A DNA stretch of 64,000 nucleotides from Piper betle (lineage: Eukaryota > Streptophyta > Magnoliopsida > Piperales > Piperaceae). This document shows positions 1 through 12,856 of the stretch, one piece after another (the stretch's first letter is position 1; every line of letters begins with the position of its first letter). Both the position numbers and the translations under genes were made by a program. The notes beneath the pieces were generated by a model that ran no database searches, was not told where the DNA came from, and saw nothing but the letters and a program-made list of their open reading frames with translations. The DNA lies in NCBI GenBank assembly GCA_033002965.1, contig JAURVB010003517.1, positions 1 to 64,000 of the forward strand, given 5' to 3'.

Positions 1-1269
1 CTACCTAATTAATTCCTTAGCATTCGTTTTAATATCACACAGTCACACATCTTCATATTTTTATTAACATAAAAATACCTAACACATCAATCACTCAATC
101 CTAGCATCCTAGCATGTTGTGCTAATAATCATTATTTTAAATAATTAAATTAAAATAAAATATACCTCCCGTGTTGTCAGCAATTGGCGATGGCTAGGGT
201 TTTGTCGTGCGTCTCGGAGCTCGAATTTAGTGCTTGGCGGAGTCCGAAGTTCGATCAAGTTTGACTGCATGGGTTCGGCAGAAGATCGAGCGAATTCGAT
301 TTTCCAGCAGGTTTTGATGGTTTTCCAACGACCTTTCGGCGGTTTTCTGGCTACAATTGCCGCGCGGTGGCTACTGGCGGGATAGTGGTGGTATCGTTGG
401 CACCAGCTCGGCGAGCCCGAGCGCATTTACGATGTCGATGAGGTGGGCGAAAGTGGTGGCTAGCCGGAAAAAGGGCAAACAGGGCTGTCGGCGGTGGGGT
501 GTGCAGATCTGGCCGTTGTGGGCAGCGTTGGGCTCTGATCCAATCGAGGAAAGGTGTAGGAGGATCGAAGACGTCAAGGCAACTACTAGATGGTGGCGGT
601 GATGGTTGCCAGTGGCGGGATCAGTGATGCGAGCATGGAGCTAGGTCACGGTGATTTGGCATTGCGGAGGCCTAATGGTGGCCGGGGCTACTCAGGGTGG
701 CACGGTGACGGTGCGGTGGTGCTTGGCAGCGGGGTGGCGTTGGTGAGGGTTTTGGGGGTGAAGAAGCATCCTGGGGGGAGGCGGATGGCTTTTGGGTAGA
801 AGATGGTGTTGGGGTGCTCGGAGGCAAACTAGTAAATAAAACTTCACACGACGCTGACTCGAGCCAAAATAATAACTAACTCGAACTAAATCCTAAAAAT
901 TCTAAAAAAAGTAGGGAAAATCCCATAAAATATATTATACACCATAATACCACAATGACATGTTCTATAACTAATAGCCCACCCAATCTGCCTTGTAATG
1001 TGTCCTAATGCATTATTCGACCTACAAATATTTCTATGATCAAATACATTAAAAAAATATACTGCATACATCAATATGTTCTGATAACTCTTTTCTCACC
1101 ATCTTTCTAACGTTATTATCATATATTCAGGTACACCTGACCATCATCACTCATAACTCACTATTGGCCTATTGGCTTTGACTCAGGACACAGTTCATGA
1201 AACTAACTCGACTCGAACCGACAGTTGAACCGACTGGTTCGGTAATGTAAAACTCTATCTCAAGTCATG
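1..1269 (-). repeat. Long-LTR fragment, family I
   Basis: This is the right-hand part of a long LTR of the same family as 38160-41049, 46842-49783 and 58778-61614, in the same (minus) orientation. The shared landmarks run in the same order: the 'agcatgttgtgctaa' segment near 110, a GC-rich block at about 180-830, the 'gactcgagccaaaataataac' segment near 860, and a degraded terminus near 1260. The copy enters from outside the window and runs into a second partial copy at about 1276. The ORFs inside the GC-rich block are not conserved between copies, so I do not call genes here. Confidence 0.75.
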
Positions 1270-1275
1270 GGGTTT

Positions 1276-3215
1276 GATAGCCAGTATGCTATGCCCTCTC
1301 CAAACCTCCATATTTCTTCTGGCCCAAAGCACAAAGGTCGAGTACTCTTAGGTAGTCGCCTTCAGTACCCTTTGACACCACACGTCCAAACATATACTAT
1401 ACACAATAATACACATATCCACCATGTTTCTCTGGGTATGAGGAAGCTCAAGATGCAGAGTTGTTAGGATCCCTCAAGAATGGAACGGCCCTCTCACAAT
1501 CCACAACCCGATGTGACTCACACATGCACCCTCTCACGGTATGTGTAAGTCGATTTTTCCATATCTCAGCTCACAAGAAAATCCAATGAAAATTATATTA
1601 TGTGGTTGGGAAGGGAATAACATAAATAGGCCCGATGGCAACTTGTAGTGGATCTGAGTTTTCTAAAATAACTCAAGGGATCTCATCCTCAATGGTTCTT
1701 TGTTGCGGAAAACATTACGTTTAAATGGCCCATGTTAAGTAGGTTCTTATAAAATGACCACTTATCACATCCTGTGATCTATAAAACAAAACATCGATGG
1801 AATAGAACAATCAATCAGGAGGTGAGTCTTAATGGACCTCATAGAAGCTCCAAGCATGGTCTCGCACCAAGACGGCCAGATCCTACTTCGTACCTACGCA
1901 ACAAACTACACACTAATGGCCATGCTAACTATATGTTGTATGTATGAAATGGATGCATGGGAATTATTACATCACAATGAATATTATAAATATTAACATC
2001 AATATCAAACAAACGATAAATGAGCTAGATAAACAAATTATCAATTAAGACCTACCTGTTATTACTTTTAACTAGGTGACTACGTCACAATTTCTAAAAT
2101 TATCCTCATCTCATTCTGAATTAACTTTCCAATCAAATAGATAATTAGCTTACACAATTATAAAATTAATACACAACTTCACAATTTTTAAACATCATCA
2201 ATAACATATTTAATTTCATACTCGAATTATTTGGATCATTATTATCACTATCAATTGTCAAATTACATAAGAAATTTATAAATCAACACACAATTATCAC
2301 GAAATTACAAGATTAAAATATTAACAAAACTTCATGAAAAATTCATTAAAATTATGGATAATATGAACAATGATAAAAATGAATTAAAATCTAAAATTGG
2401 AGAAGCGAAGAGCATCTCACAGTGATTCGGGATCAAATTGGCGACGACGGTGGTGGTCACGGTTGCCTACAGTGTCGAAGGGTGGTGGCGGTAACTACAG
2501 TACGACAAGGAGGAGGGCTAGGGGGAGCTAGGGCTAAGTGGGGAATATATAGTGGGGTGGTAGGGTAAAAAGAAAGGGTAGGGGAAGGTGGAGGTCGGTG
2601 GTGGTGCAGCTAGCGGTGGTGACATGAAGGGGCGGGGGGTGTCGGTCAGGGACTGAGGGAGAAATAGGGGAAGTCAGCTTGAGGGGAAAAAATGGGGAGA
2701 GGAGGTGTTCAACGGGTGTCTCTCTCATTTTTTCCCCACTCGGATAAGGTCAGACTAACAAGGTGTAAAGTAGGCTCTAAAAGCTCCTAAAAACTGTCTA
2801 AGGTCTACCAAGGCTAGTCAAACACGTCTTGAACGTAAGTCAAACTTGTCATGGACTCGAGTCAAAAATAAAAATGAAATAAAATAAACTCGACATCCAA
2901 CAAATTGCATACTCTAAAAACTAACAACCCAACTAAAAATCCTAACCATAGTGTCCTAATAAAATCAACGGCACTAAATCTAATTTCCACATCCACTGAA
3001 CAAAATAAAATCATCATAGCATACTCGTATATACAGATAACCCAGCATGTTGTTGTGTATCTAACGCTATCATCATATATTCGGGTATACATGTACCCTC
3101 ATAGCACATACACACGATCAGCCTCGACCCCACGGACATGTTCTGAAAGCTGAACTAACCCGACAAATGGTTGAACCGACTGGTTTGTGACTATAAAACC
3201 CTAACTTGAGTTGCC
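1276..3215 (-). repeat. Second partial long LTR, family I, head-to-tail with the first
   Basis: The sequence restarts in the middle of the same LTR: 1290-1400 matches 38995-39100 and 47655-47765 ('cgagtactct', 'aggcagtcgcc', 'agtaccctttga'). It then continues through the later landmarks to about 3200, where 'ataaaaccctaac' followed by 'gtgtttta' resembles the degraded outer end. The GC-rich block is at about 2400-2730. It is older and more diverged than the copies at 38-61 kb. No target duplication could be found. Confidence 0.65.
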
Positions 3216-3789
3216 AGTGTTTTAAAATTTTGTTTGCTAAATAGAGAAATTTAGTTAGGTAAACAAAAGCTAGTAAACCGTCATGGTATTATATCATTTT
3301 ACGAGGCAAAAGTTGGCATGGGTCAACACAAGTCTCATGGCCACACAGCTACAACATGACCACAAGATCCATAGTCTCAAGATATCAACAGAAACATACC
3401 ATGCATATCCAAAAATAACACAAGTCCCACAATAGAAACAACATAACATGCCAAAAGCTCACAACACCAAAAGTCGGCCCAGCATCCACAAGGGTACTCG
3501 TGATCCGCCCAGCTACACCGACCAAAACCAAGTCTGTTCACATCATAATATAGTAAAACGTGCCATCAACGAGATTCAGTAAGTTCCAAATAAATAATAT
3601 GAAAAAATCTCAATACTGGTAAATAGATAAAATAGTTATCTATGAAAAACTAAAGTGATACAACAACTTCTCTACAACGTATTGATCTTAACAAATGACC
3701 AATAGAGTCTAATCATAATCATAATTACTAATAACCATACACATGGAATGGATACTAACTCATGGTAACATGTAAGTAATATGGTCAAA
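3216..3789. other. Unassigned, probably decayed repeat
   Basis: AT-rich DNA with no convincing gene. I see no diagnostic motif in it. Confidence 0.4.
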
Positions 3790-5843
3790 AAGGATCTAGC
3801 TAATAATCATTGTAGCACTGTATGGTCCTGATATACTCGGTGGAGACTTACAGAACAAAATACTGTTGAAATATACACTGCAAGCAGGTAGTAAATTGAT
3901 ATCATATACATAAAACCACATGATGGTTACCGACCGGTCCCCTTAGTGTTGTCATTTATCTAATCCATCTCTTGTGAAAGTCAAAATCCAAAAACGTATT
4001 TTATGTATAAGGTCCGGGAATGAACATTTCAAGTAGTGTTAAAGTGCGACTTTGAACTGGATCTTATAGACTTTTGAAATCTCATCCTTGAGGTTTCATC
4101 AATCCAGAAGATCGATTAGATGACCTATAGGTAGTGAGATCTAATAAAACAATAGTAACCACATTATACGATGTAAATTAAATCATGTGAGCCGAGCAGA
4201 AAAGAGTCCTAACTGACCTGAGAAGAGCTCCTCGTCCTATCGCGGGAAGTCCAACTCTTGGTGGCTTAGTGATGTTGACAGCTACACGATCTTGTATGAT
4301 AAATGTGTTGAATGCATGAATAATCTTCGATGCAATAAGGATGCATGACATACAACATGAATCTAAATGAGCACACAACTGGTCTGATCTAATACTGCGT
4401 TCATATGTAAATTCTGATATTGTGAAATAAGTTAAACAAGTTAATAAATAATATGCTAAAATTATAAGTAGTGATTGGAACATAAATTGGGCATAAACCC
4501 CATGCAATTGAGATGTATGAAGATGTCAGTCTGTCCGGAGATTTGGACACCTAAACTTGAGATATCCTAGCAAACTATATAATAATGCAATATATGAATA
4601 ATTATTAAAATAATCTGATCTAATTGGTAATTTAGTTGGTAATCTAAAAGTTAAATCGCTGATGCGAATTGAGATACGAAACTTAAAAGATGTCAAATCA
4701 AATGGATTCGGTTGGCATTGGCAGAGTGAATTGAGATGTCATCATCACCCAACCTAACTATGCGTAATGATTTTTATTGAATAGATTTTTTATCATTCAT
4801 TAAATTAATTAATTTCCTTGTGAAATTAATTAAGATCACACAATCTGTTCATTCTACAATCAAGCATGCATAAAAATTATTATTATGTTGCTTATTTAAT
4901 TATTTAATATTTGGTGTTCTAAATTAATAAAGTTCAAATCTTTTTATTGTTGCAACCTTGATTAGATGATTTAAGTTGCATTTTATCGCCCATAATCAAT
5001 AAACATGTAAAACACAACCCAAATATCATTAAAGGTAAAGACTTTATATACAAATAAAATTTTTATAATGATCTAACATGCAAAACATATTGAATAATTT
5101 ACAAAAGTGATCAAAAGATATGATCTTCATGATCTAATAAGATTTACAGAAAACAATGTCAAACATGCAAAACAACCAAAGAAAAAAGGAAAAAAGCGTA
5201 CCCTAAGTAAGGGGAAGAGAAGGGGAAAGGAAGGGGGAACAGAGGAGAAGAAAGGAGAGGAGAAATGAGGGAAAAGAGAGGGGAAGAAGAGAAGAAGAAG
5301 TGTTGAGCAATGGCTAGGGTAGCGGAGAGAAGAAGAGGGGGGAAAAGAAGGTCAACTAGGTTTATATACAAAACCGAACCCGGCACTAGGGCATGCACGC
5401 ACAACACGTGCCAGGCCCTTCCACCCGACACTTAGCCGCAACAAGGGAAAAGGAAGGAAAAGAAGAAAAAGAGAAGGAAAGGGAGGAAGGAAAGGGAGGA
5501 GGGAAAGGAAGGTAAAGGAAGGAAAAAGGAAGGAAAAGGGGTGGGACAGTTTCTAAACAAGACTAGGGCTCGAGGGTATGCCAAGGATGCATGCAACACG
5601 ACTCTAACGCAACACATGGCCCTAAACTAGCTAAACACTCTGGACAACAATAAGTGCATGAATTGGTAATTGAGGCCAGCCAAATAAAACTCAATAGCAG
5701 ACATGCCCAATGCCTAAATCCACAACAATACACAAGGACCTACTTAGCGCCAACCTGATTGAATCGGACTGGCTACATGCTAATTGAGCAAACCACGGCC
5801 AAACCAGTTGTAAAAATACTGAACCGTCAGCCTAGATTTTACA
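3790..5843 (-). repeat. Diverged long-LTR-like sequence
   Basis: Its layout follows the other long LTRs: a 'ctcatccttgagg' segment near 4082, a 'gatgacctat' segment, a purine-rich block (5200-5545), and an end reading 'cctagattttaca' at 5831-5843 that resembles the 'gggttttaca' termini. The left border is uncertain and no TSD is visible. The ORFs at 5159-5617 are by-products of the purine-rich block. Confidence 0.4.
5444..5542 (+). repeat. Long polypurine tract
   Basis: About 95 nt of almost uninterrupted A/G (runs of ggaag, aaagg and gggagg), broken by a single T near 5513. It lies inside the diverged LTR-like sequence. A weaker purine-rich stretch precedes it at 5205-5300. Confidence 0.8.
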
Positions 5844-6129
5844 ATATATGCATGCCAGGCCACTAATTAAACTCTAGTGTTTTCAATTACTAACCAACTT
5901 TGTGAATTTCCTATGCCCAATCCTAGTTGCACGAATGGAGAATACCTGAAGCAAGTGAAAAGCAATGGAAAGCGGTGAACTTGCTTGCAATTTGAAGAGA
6001 AAAAGGTCGTTGCTCAACATGGAAGAGAGAAGAAGAGGGAAAGGTCACAATGGAGAGAAGAGAGGTGGTGAAAACCTAAAAAGTTGGAGAAAAATCAGCT
6101 TCCTCAATATCCTTTATTAATAAACTAGT

Positions 6130-6400
6130 AGAGAAATAGTTTTTAGCTGCCACAAATACGGTAGCTAAAGTTGGGTTTCTATTACAAAAAATATTTGGAA
6201 GTGGATTTGCTACAGAAATCGTGTAGTCAACAAAACTGTGCTATAGAAACTGGAAAACTACGGCTTGTCTGTTGCAAAGCAGAAAAAAATTTTACAATTG
6301 CTTGTCCGTTACAAAGTGGTGACAAATTTTGCAACAGCTTGTCTATTGCAAAAGTATGCAAATTTGCAACCTGTAGCAAAATTTTAAAAAAAATGAGAAG
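6130..6400. mobile_element. DNA-transposon subterminal-repeat remnant (CACTA-like?)
   Basis: Short motifs such as 'tttgctacagaa', 'tctgttgcaaag', 'tccgttacaaag', 'tctattgcaaaa' and 'tgtagcaaaa' recur on both strands every 20-40 bp. This is how subterminal regions of plant CACTA-type elements look. Neither terminus nor a target duplication was identified, so the class is an inference. Confidence 0.3.
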
Positions 6401-6420
6401 AAAAGATATGTGATCTTAAT

Positions 6421-6892
6421 ATTGTTCAAAACATAGTAATTATGCCTCAATATAAGAAATCAATTATGCTTCCAACCTTTAAGGATCCTCTTAAAAGCAA
6501 AGTTGGAATAAAGAATATAATTATACAAAGACATAATACAAGTCCACCTAGAAAAAACACATAGAGTTTGCATGGAATAAGGCATTTAAGACAATAACAA
6601 GTTTTACCTGTATGCAAATAGAGTAAAATTCAGCTCAAGCCTTCACATTAAAAATTTGTCGGTGTAAATCTGGCATGATTTCGTAACCATTTTGTAAGAA
6701 AGAGCATCTCAGACGTAACCATATAATATAATTAGCCTTCCCTGCAATTTGGTAACTAGTTAGTAGATGAATAATGTTAGAACTCCTTAAAGACATATAT
6801 AGTATAATATGCAACCCAAAATATTATCAATTCTCTAAATGAGAAGATACATAAAAAGGCCAAGCAAACAACAAAGCTAAAAAAATAAGACA
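6421..6892. other. No recognisable feature
   Basis: AT-rich, with many stops in all frames. Nothing recognised. Confidence 0.5.
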
Positions 6893-9800
6893 CGTAACAC
6901 CCCCTTTTTTTATCCGAGGGCAGACCATAGTGCAATGTTATAATTTAGAAAGTTATTCATTGAGCTACTATCATACAAACTTTACAGAAGTAGATCTCAA
7001 CTCTTACGGAGACTTAAGATTGTAACCTTACTGAACTTTCACACGTAATGCATATTGATCATACAACATAGGAAGGCATACAAAAGCTCGAGGCTCCTAA
7101 CATTAGCATTCTGAGTCATGGGAGAGGTGGTACCTACCTAGCAACTAAGAGGGTGACCTTACAATGCGGATGATGATTCTGAACTACAGAAGAGGCACAC
7201 CCCTGCTAGAGTGAAGCGGTTGAGCTTTTTGAGATGCATAATCCGATTCTTAAACTTAGTTTTGGAGATTGGGTTAGGTGTCTTATTAGTTGAGTAGATG
7301 ATTTTGCAATAACTTGAATACTGAGTTGTGGACACCTACTCCACATAATCATAACAGAAATTAAAATGCACAAAGACATCACCGAGAACCAGGGTATCAT
7401 ACCCTCGCATTCTGTCTTCATGTGGATCTTCATTGGGTATGATTTGTATGCTCCTCCATCCACATTTCTTCAACATACAAACACTTGTAGCCAAATAAGT
7501 CTAGTATAGCTGGTATGCTCCTCATCATGTTTCAGGACTTTGAGACTTACGTACCCTGCAGACGATAGTTAGAGTGTTCCAAGTTCACATTGACGATGAT
7601 AATGCTAAAATAGTAACGATAAAGCACACCGCACATGACTATGTTCCATCACAACATATGTTCATTTTCAAGTATTAGGGTGCCCGCCCACCGTTAGGAA
7701 GGGTAAAAAGCGTATGTTCCAAATACACCAAATACATAGGCACATAAGCCCCAAATACATAAGTAACACGATAAATAAGCCACAAACAACAAGAACTGGT
7801 AGTACCCCTGCCATAAGCTTCCCGTTCTGTCCACCTATGTCGACCGCTAATACGAATACATACCTACATATATATAGGAAAAATTTTAGTAATCAACAAG
7901 TTAGTTACTGGTCTCAAATAACAATCGGTAAGGCAATACTGGCTAATGGGTGTTTCAACATCCACGATGAAATTCACAACCATTTATCATGCAATAACTA
8001 GTACTGAATTAGTAATGTCTAGACCAGACCAAAAACCGGGTCTTGTACAGTTCAAGGCACATGCTAGGAGTGCCATCGGTAGCATGAAGACCATTACACT
8101 AACACATTTATAATATATAAGGGCTTGGATAGGGGCTTGTATTATACAATTTCTAGAGCTTAAGTTTGAAAAGCCATCAATGGATCTCAATTTTAAAGTT
8201 TTTTAAAATTTTGGGAAAATCTCAACTAAATGGCCCGACATCGGAGAGATCCGATAAAATGCTGACAACATCATCCTTCATCTAAAACTTAGAGAAAAAT
8301 TACTCATAGAGTTGAGAAGAAGGTGAAGCAGGGGATCCTACAGACTTGGGTGAGTCAAACTCCTCATCCTAACTTGGCCAGCTCACTCTGCATATCCTAA
8401 CAAGTGAAAAGGGAACCTTAATCACTTGCTGACCAACATGGCACACAAAATGAGGTGAAGCCTCCTAATGAGTACAACATTAAAAGTACTCAACCTACTT
8501 AACTACTTTTCTTAACGACAAGTTAAAACCCATTCGATAATTTAATTAGGGCTTAGGGCCTCATGTACACTTGGTGGAAAGATCCTACACATAGGATTTT
8601 ATTGAACGGACTTAACTGGAAAATTTTCGAATGGGTCAAACAATATCCAAATGGGCTAAATTTGGACCAGTGGGCCCTTCCACTCTAAAGGTCAAACACA
8701 AAAATTACCAAGTGATGGTCCATGGGCCAACATGGTAAACAAGGCCCAACAAAGTTGGGCGAAGTTACTTTGGAAATAATGTTCCTAGGCTGCACACCAA
8801 TTTTGTTAAGTATCGTTCATGGTCTTGGAGACTCCAAATGGGCCTAGGTTTATGCGTATAGTTAGCCAGCACCGTGGGCTTGATTTTTGTGAAATTTAAA
8901 ATTTAAACTCTAAGCATTTGCTCCTGAATGGACTCAGAAGTGGAAGGTATTGGCCAGGCTATTTATGGAGCTTGGTTGAACGTATCATGCTTGCGAAAAT
9001 CCTCACACTAGATCTACTGAGAGAAAGACTCCCAAATCATAGTATGGTATTATAGAGACACAAAGTAAGGTGTGGGAGAAACTTCATGAAATTTCATCAC
9101 CATTTGGCTTTGGCTTTCAGATTTTACATCTAGAGCTAAAGAACTAGTTTTCACCCTATATTCTTGCATGCTCCAGAATACAGGATTAACTAGCCACCTA
9201 TATGATTTTAACTTAGCCCAAAATTTATTGAGTTATAATAGACAATTAGTGGATCCTTATGTAAGTTTTACAAATTTTAATAAAATCTTTTACCAAGCTC
9301 ACTGAGGAGCACAATCTTCAGAGCATGGCAAGGCACGTCAAGAACACAACATACACCCAACGTGTTTGAGGGTTTTGTTCATGCCCTTAATGATATTATC
9401 TTAGCTATGATAATTTACCACGAATTAGCTAACATCGTAACATACAAACATGCAAAATATTATAGAAAAATACAACCTAGAACATGGTAGAAAATTTGGG
9501 AAAATTAGCGGGTAGGCTACTGGAAATAGTAAAGCTAGTCACCTTTCACCAATTTTGGCTCCCAAACATTCCTAACAGCTTAATCATACAAAAACATGCA
9601 TAAACAAACTTAGTATATCTATCTAGTGATGAACAAGATGCAACAAGAATCATGCAAAATGGACTCCTACATCATGAGATTATAAATTATTTACCAAAAC
9701 AAGGAATCATACAACACATACATCTTACAAAATTCATTACTATTTTTATACAGTTCAAATGCAATGAAACCAATTTCTAAATGCTCCTAAGACATCTATC

Positions 9801-10743
9801 TACATGAATAAAATTCTAGAACAAGAAAAGCATAGCATAACAGCACAAAAACAAACACACAACAGTCAATTATGAGGCCAAAGGTAAGACCTTTACCTCA
9901 AAAGGGGCTAGGAGGAGGTCTATTAGGGCTTCCTGCCCCAAAACCTACCACTCCTATGGTCTTGGCTTTCTTGGAAAGGGCCTTGGAAAACTAGAAGGGG
10001 CTGGGGGAAAAGTGGAAAGGAGAGAAGGGATGGAGGTTGGAAAAAGGGAGTAAAGGGGTGAAAAGAGTGAAGTGGCCCTTTTATAGAAGCTGAAAAACTG
10101 CTACATCGCGAGGGTGAACTCTTAGTGCCTTTGTGCTGGCCTTTGTATGCCAGACCATGGAAAGCCAGAAAACCAAGCACGCGACATGCTGGACTAAACC
10201 CCACTCAAGTTTGGATCAAACATATCGGCGCAAGGATGCTTGCACAATGCCTTTGTGCTAGCCAAAATTAGGAGGGAAATTCAAATTGGAGCGCAAGGGC
10301 ACTAGTGCAGCACCATTGCATTCAGACTTAACCAGTAAAACCCTAAGTCCTGGAGCAAGGGCACTGGCAGAGCGCCTTTGCACTGGGACTATTTTGACCG
10401 CACCTAGGGTTTCACCCTAGGACAACCAGGGCAACCACAAAAATTGCACCGCAGGTCCAGCAGGGGCTAGGATCGACCGAAAGGGTTCCAAATACATGAC
10501 AAACAATCTAAACTCGCAAGAGACTCAATCCTAGACCAAACTAGACATGACATGATTGAAAATAAAAGTCACAGCGACATAGCACCTAATCGGGTCCGCC
10601 GAACACCGGAGGAGGCTAGGGCCTTGGCTCAAACACACCATACCAAACATAGAATCATAGTGTAAAGGGTCGAACAACCCACTCGGCCTGAATTAAAACC
10701 AAACTGGGACAAAACCTACCAGGAAAAAGGCTCGGGATTTACA
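6893..10743 (-). repeat. Long LTR (about 3.85 kb), probably solo
   Basis: The left edge reads 'cgtaacaccccc' (TG changed to CG) and the right edge 'gggatttaca'. This matches the TGTAACACCCC...TTTTACA borders of the other minus-oriented long LTRs. The inner segment at 8120-8350 (a 'tttctagagctt' box, then 'aaatggcccgacatcggag', then 'tcctacagacttg') matches 33235-33440 of the solo LTR at 32529-35584. No matching 5-bp duplication was found (agaca against atata), so the borders or later mutations are uncertain. The ORF at 9923-10204 lies in its purine-rich block and is not a gene. Confidence 0.55.
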
Positions 10744-11049
10744 ATATATGCTAAAAAATATATAACGTCTAAGTAAGCATCAATCTCGCTTATTTTACGT
10801 ATAGTACATGTCATACCTCAAATTTTGTTCCCTAGAGGACAAAATCAACAAGGATGATTTATTACTCAAGTCACTCATTGGTCAATGTCACGGATGAAAA
10901 TTCAGAACTAAGATCAAAAACCCGTTCTTGGAGACAAAAGGGGAAGACACTCTAACTAAAATTCTAAACCAACTCAAAAATACATAACACAAAAGCACTC
11001 AACAAGGTCAAGTTATGATACATTTATAGGTGGTTATTTCATTACTTAT
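10744..11049. other. Spacer between two LTRs
   Basis: AT-rich, no gene or repeat border recognised. Confidence 0.5.
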
Positions 11050-12823
11050 TGTTGCTTTATCAATGCATCACACAAGTACACGCATCGAACAAGTAATAGA
11101 GGATAATTAAGAGATCGTTCCCACGAAGATTTGATGTTTTTTAAGTAATGATGATAGTAAAATCAGTGAACCTAATAAGTTATCTACACGAAGTATATGA
11201 TGTGATGACTATCTATTTTAAAACTTAACAGATCAAGTGAGGACATGAAACATGCATACTACTTAATGAAAAGACTGACACAAAGGCACAAAAGATAGAA
11301 AACACTACACAAGTTAATGTAAATTCCTTTAATAAAAAATGGATCTAGGATGGATGATTTCACTTAGATGATAAGTAGCATATCTTGTCGTGTTAATCAA
11401 GTTACACTTACACTTGTAGTTGATATCTAGAGAACAAATTTAATTGTAACAGGCTTTAGTATCTTATCACAATCTACCACTCTAGCATCATTTTACACTC
11501 CAGTGCAAACGAATCCTAAGTTGGTATATTAAAATTAACAGCTTCCTTATGTGGATATCTATAACTTTAATGCATTCCTTTAGTTAAACTCATAAACTAT
11601 TTTATTCATAGATATCATCAGCCTACCTATTCTTAGATCTCGACCGAATCTTTTAATCTTGTAAAAGTTAGCTATTCTTTTAAAGTATTAAGCATGGGCA
11701 TGAAGTAATCAACTAACAAGTAGTGCAAACAAGATAACACATACAAGATATATTACATACCAACTATGATCCATCATACACCCCATATCACTAGAGTTTA
11801 CCCCATAAAATAAGAGTATATCATGAAGCTCAATAAAGAAAACAACATTGGAATAAGAGAGAGAAAAGATATGCAAATTTGGAAAGATGAGGTCATGGTG
11901 TGGACTTCTCTTCAACAGTGCTTCTTCTTTGCAACTTGGCTTCCATAGCTTTTTCTCAGCAACCTTCTCCCCTTCCTGGAATAGGTAAGTGGACTTGAGA
12001 GGGTGAGAGGTAGAGAGATGAAGATTGAGTTTTCTTCCTTCAAGCATTCTTGAATCTAAGGTATATATGATCTCTAAATGTCCATGATATGATATGATAT
12101 ATTTGTCTCTAATGTGAGTGGGGGTATATATATCCAAAGGGGTGAAGCTTCGCTTGGTAATAAGGCAGCTTCTTGGTAATTTCCTTCCTCCAAAGTGGGG
12201 TAGATATTGACTTCATCATTGTGCCTCCGATTTATTCCTTTATCCTCTTGTTGTCTTGTGGAGTTGGTCGACTTGTCCCAATAGTCCAAATTGTTCAAGG
12301 TAAAGACCAAATCAAACCAAGTTAGAGGAAGCAACCTTGCAATTTCAGTTCCATGAACTACACACGAGTGGCTTCTTCAAATTATTGAAAGTTGGTGGTT
12401 GTGTCCCTTGCTTGCTCCTCAAGACGGCAATCTAACATTTGGTGATGAGGAGTTGGTAGAGTTATCCAAAAGTAGGGAGCAAGCGCAGTTGTGTAGGCAG
12501 CCTTTTGTTGGTCAAAAGAATATTACAGCTCTAATCTTGCAGGCATGAAGGTGTGCAGGTCTAATCATACTAGGAAGTGTCCCAAGTGGTCCATACTAGG
12601 TTGGTGAAAAATGTAGTTTGCTCCACTTGCACAAGCTTTGTCCAAATGCTTCAAAATACCATTCTTTATTCAAATTTAGCTAATGATTCACCAATATTTA
12701 TCAAAACTTGCGACAATCTGAAATTTTCAAATTTTAGCCAAAAATAGTATAAAAAATGGCGTTGGGGCATGAAGAAGATATACCACAAGTTATCGAAATG
12801 TTATACTAATTCACGACGTATCA
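11050..12823 (-). repeat. 3' LTR of an Athila-type retrotransposon
   Basis: Read on the minus strand it starts TGATACGTCG at 12823, right after a degraded polypurine tract, and ends ...GCAACA at 11050. Its tail (the 'gggaacgatctct', 'ttacttgttcgatgcgtgta' and 'tgcattgata' parts) matches in order the tail of the Athila-like LTR ending at 54085. No primer-binding site lies next to 11050, so this is the downstream LTR. The partner LTR is not in the window. The ORFs at 11709-12334 lie inside the LTR and show no recognisable domain. Confidence 0.6.
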
Positions 12824-12856
12824 AACCATCAAACTGAAACTTTGCTAGTCTCTAGC
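12824..12856 (-). other. Degraded polypurine tract next to the 3' LTR
   Basis: On the minus strand 'tagagactagcaaagtttca' is followed by 'gtttgatgg' and then the LTR. Athila-type elements typically carry an 'agactagcaaagttt...gggggtg' sequence just before the LTR. Here the G-run has been lost. Confidence 0.5.

Noticed and set aside
5159..5617. Leu/Phe/Ser/Pro-rich minus ORFs resembling membrane proteins
   Set aside because: They are translations of polypurine tracts; the hydrophobic runs come from the CTT/TTC/CCT complement.
11709..12334. Two overlapping minus ORFs (142 and 86 codons)
   Set aside because: They lie wholly inside an Athila-type LTR and have no domain or splice partner.
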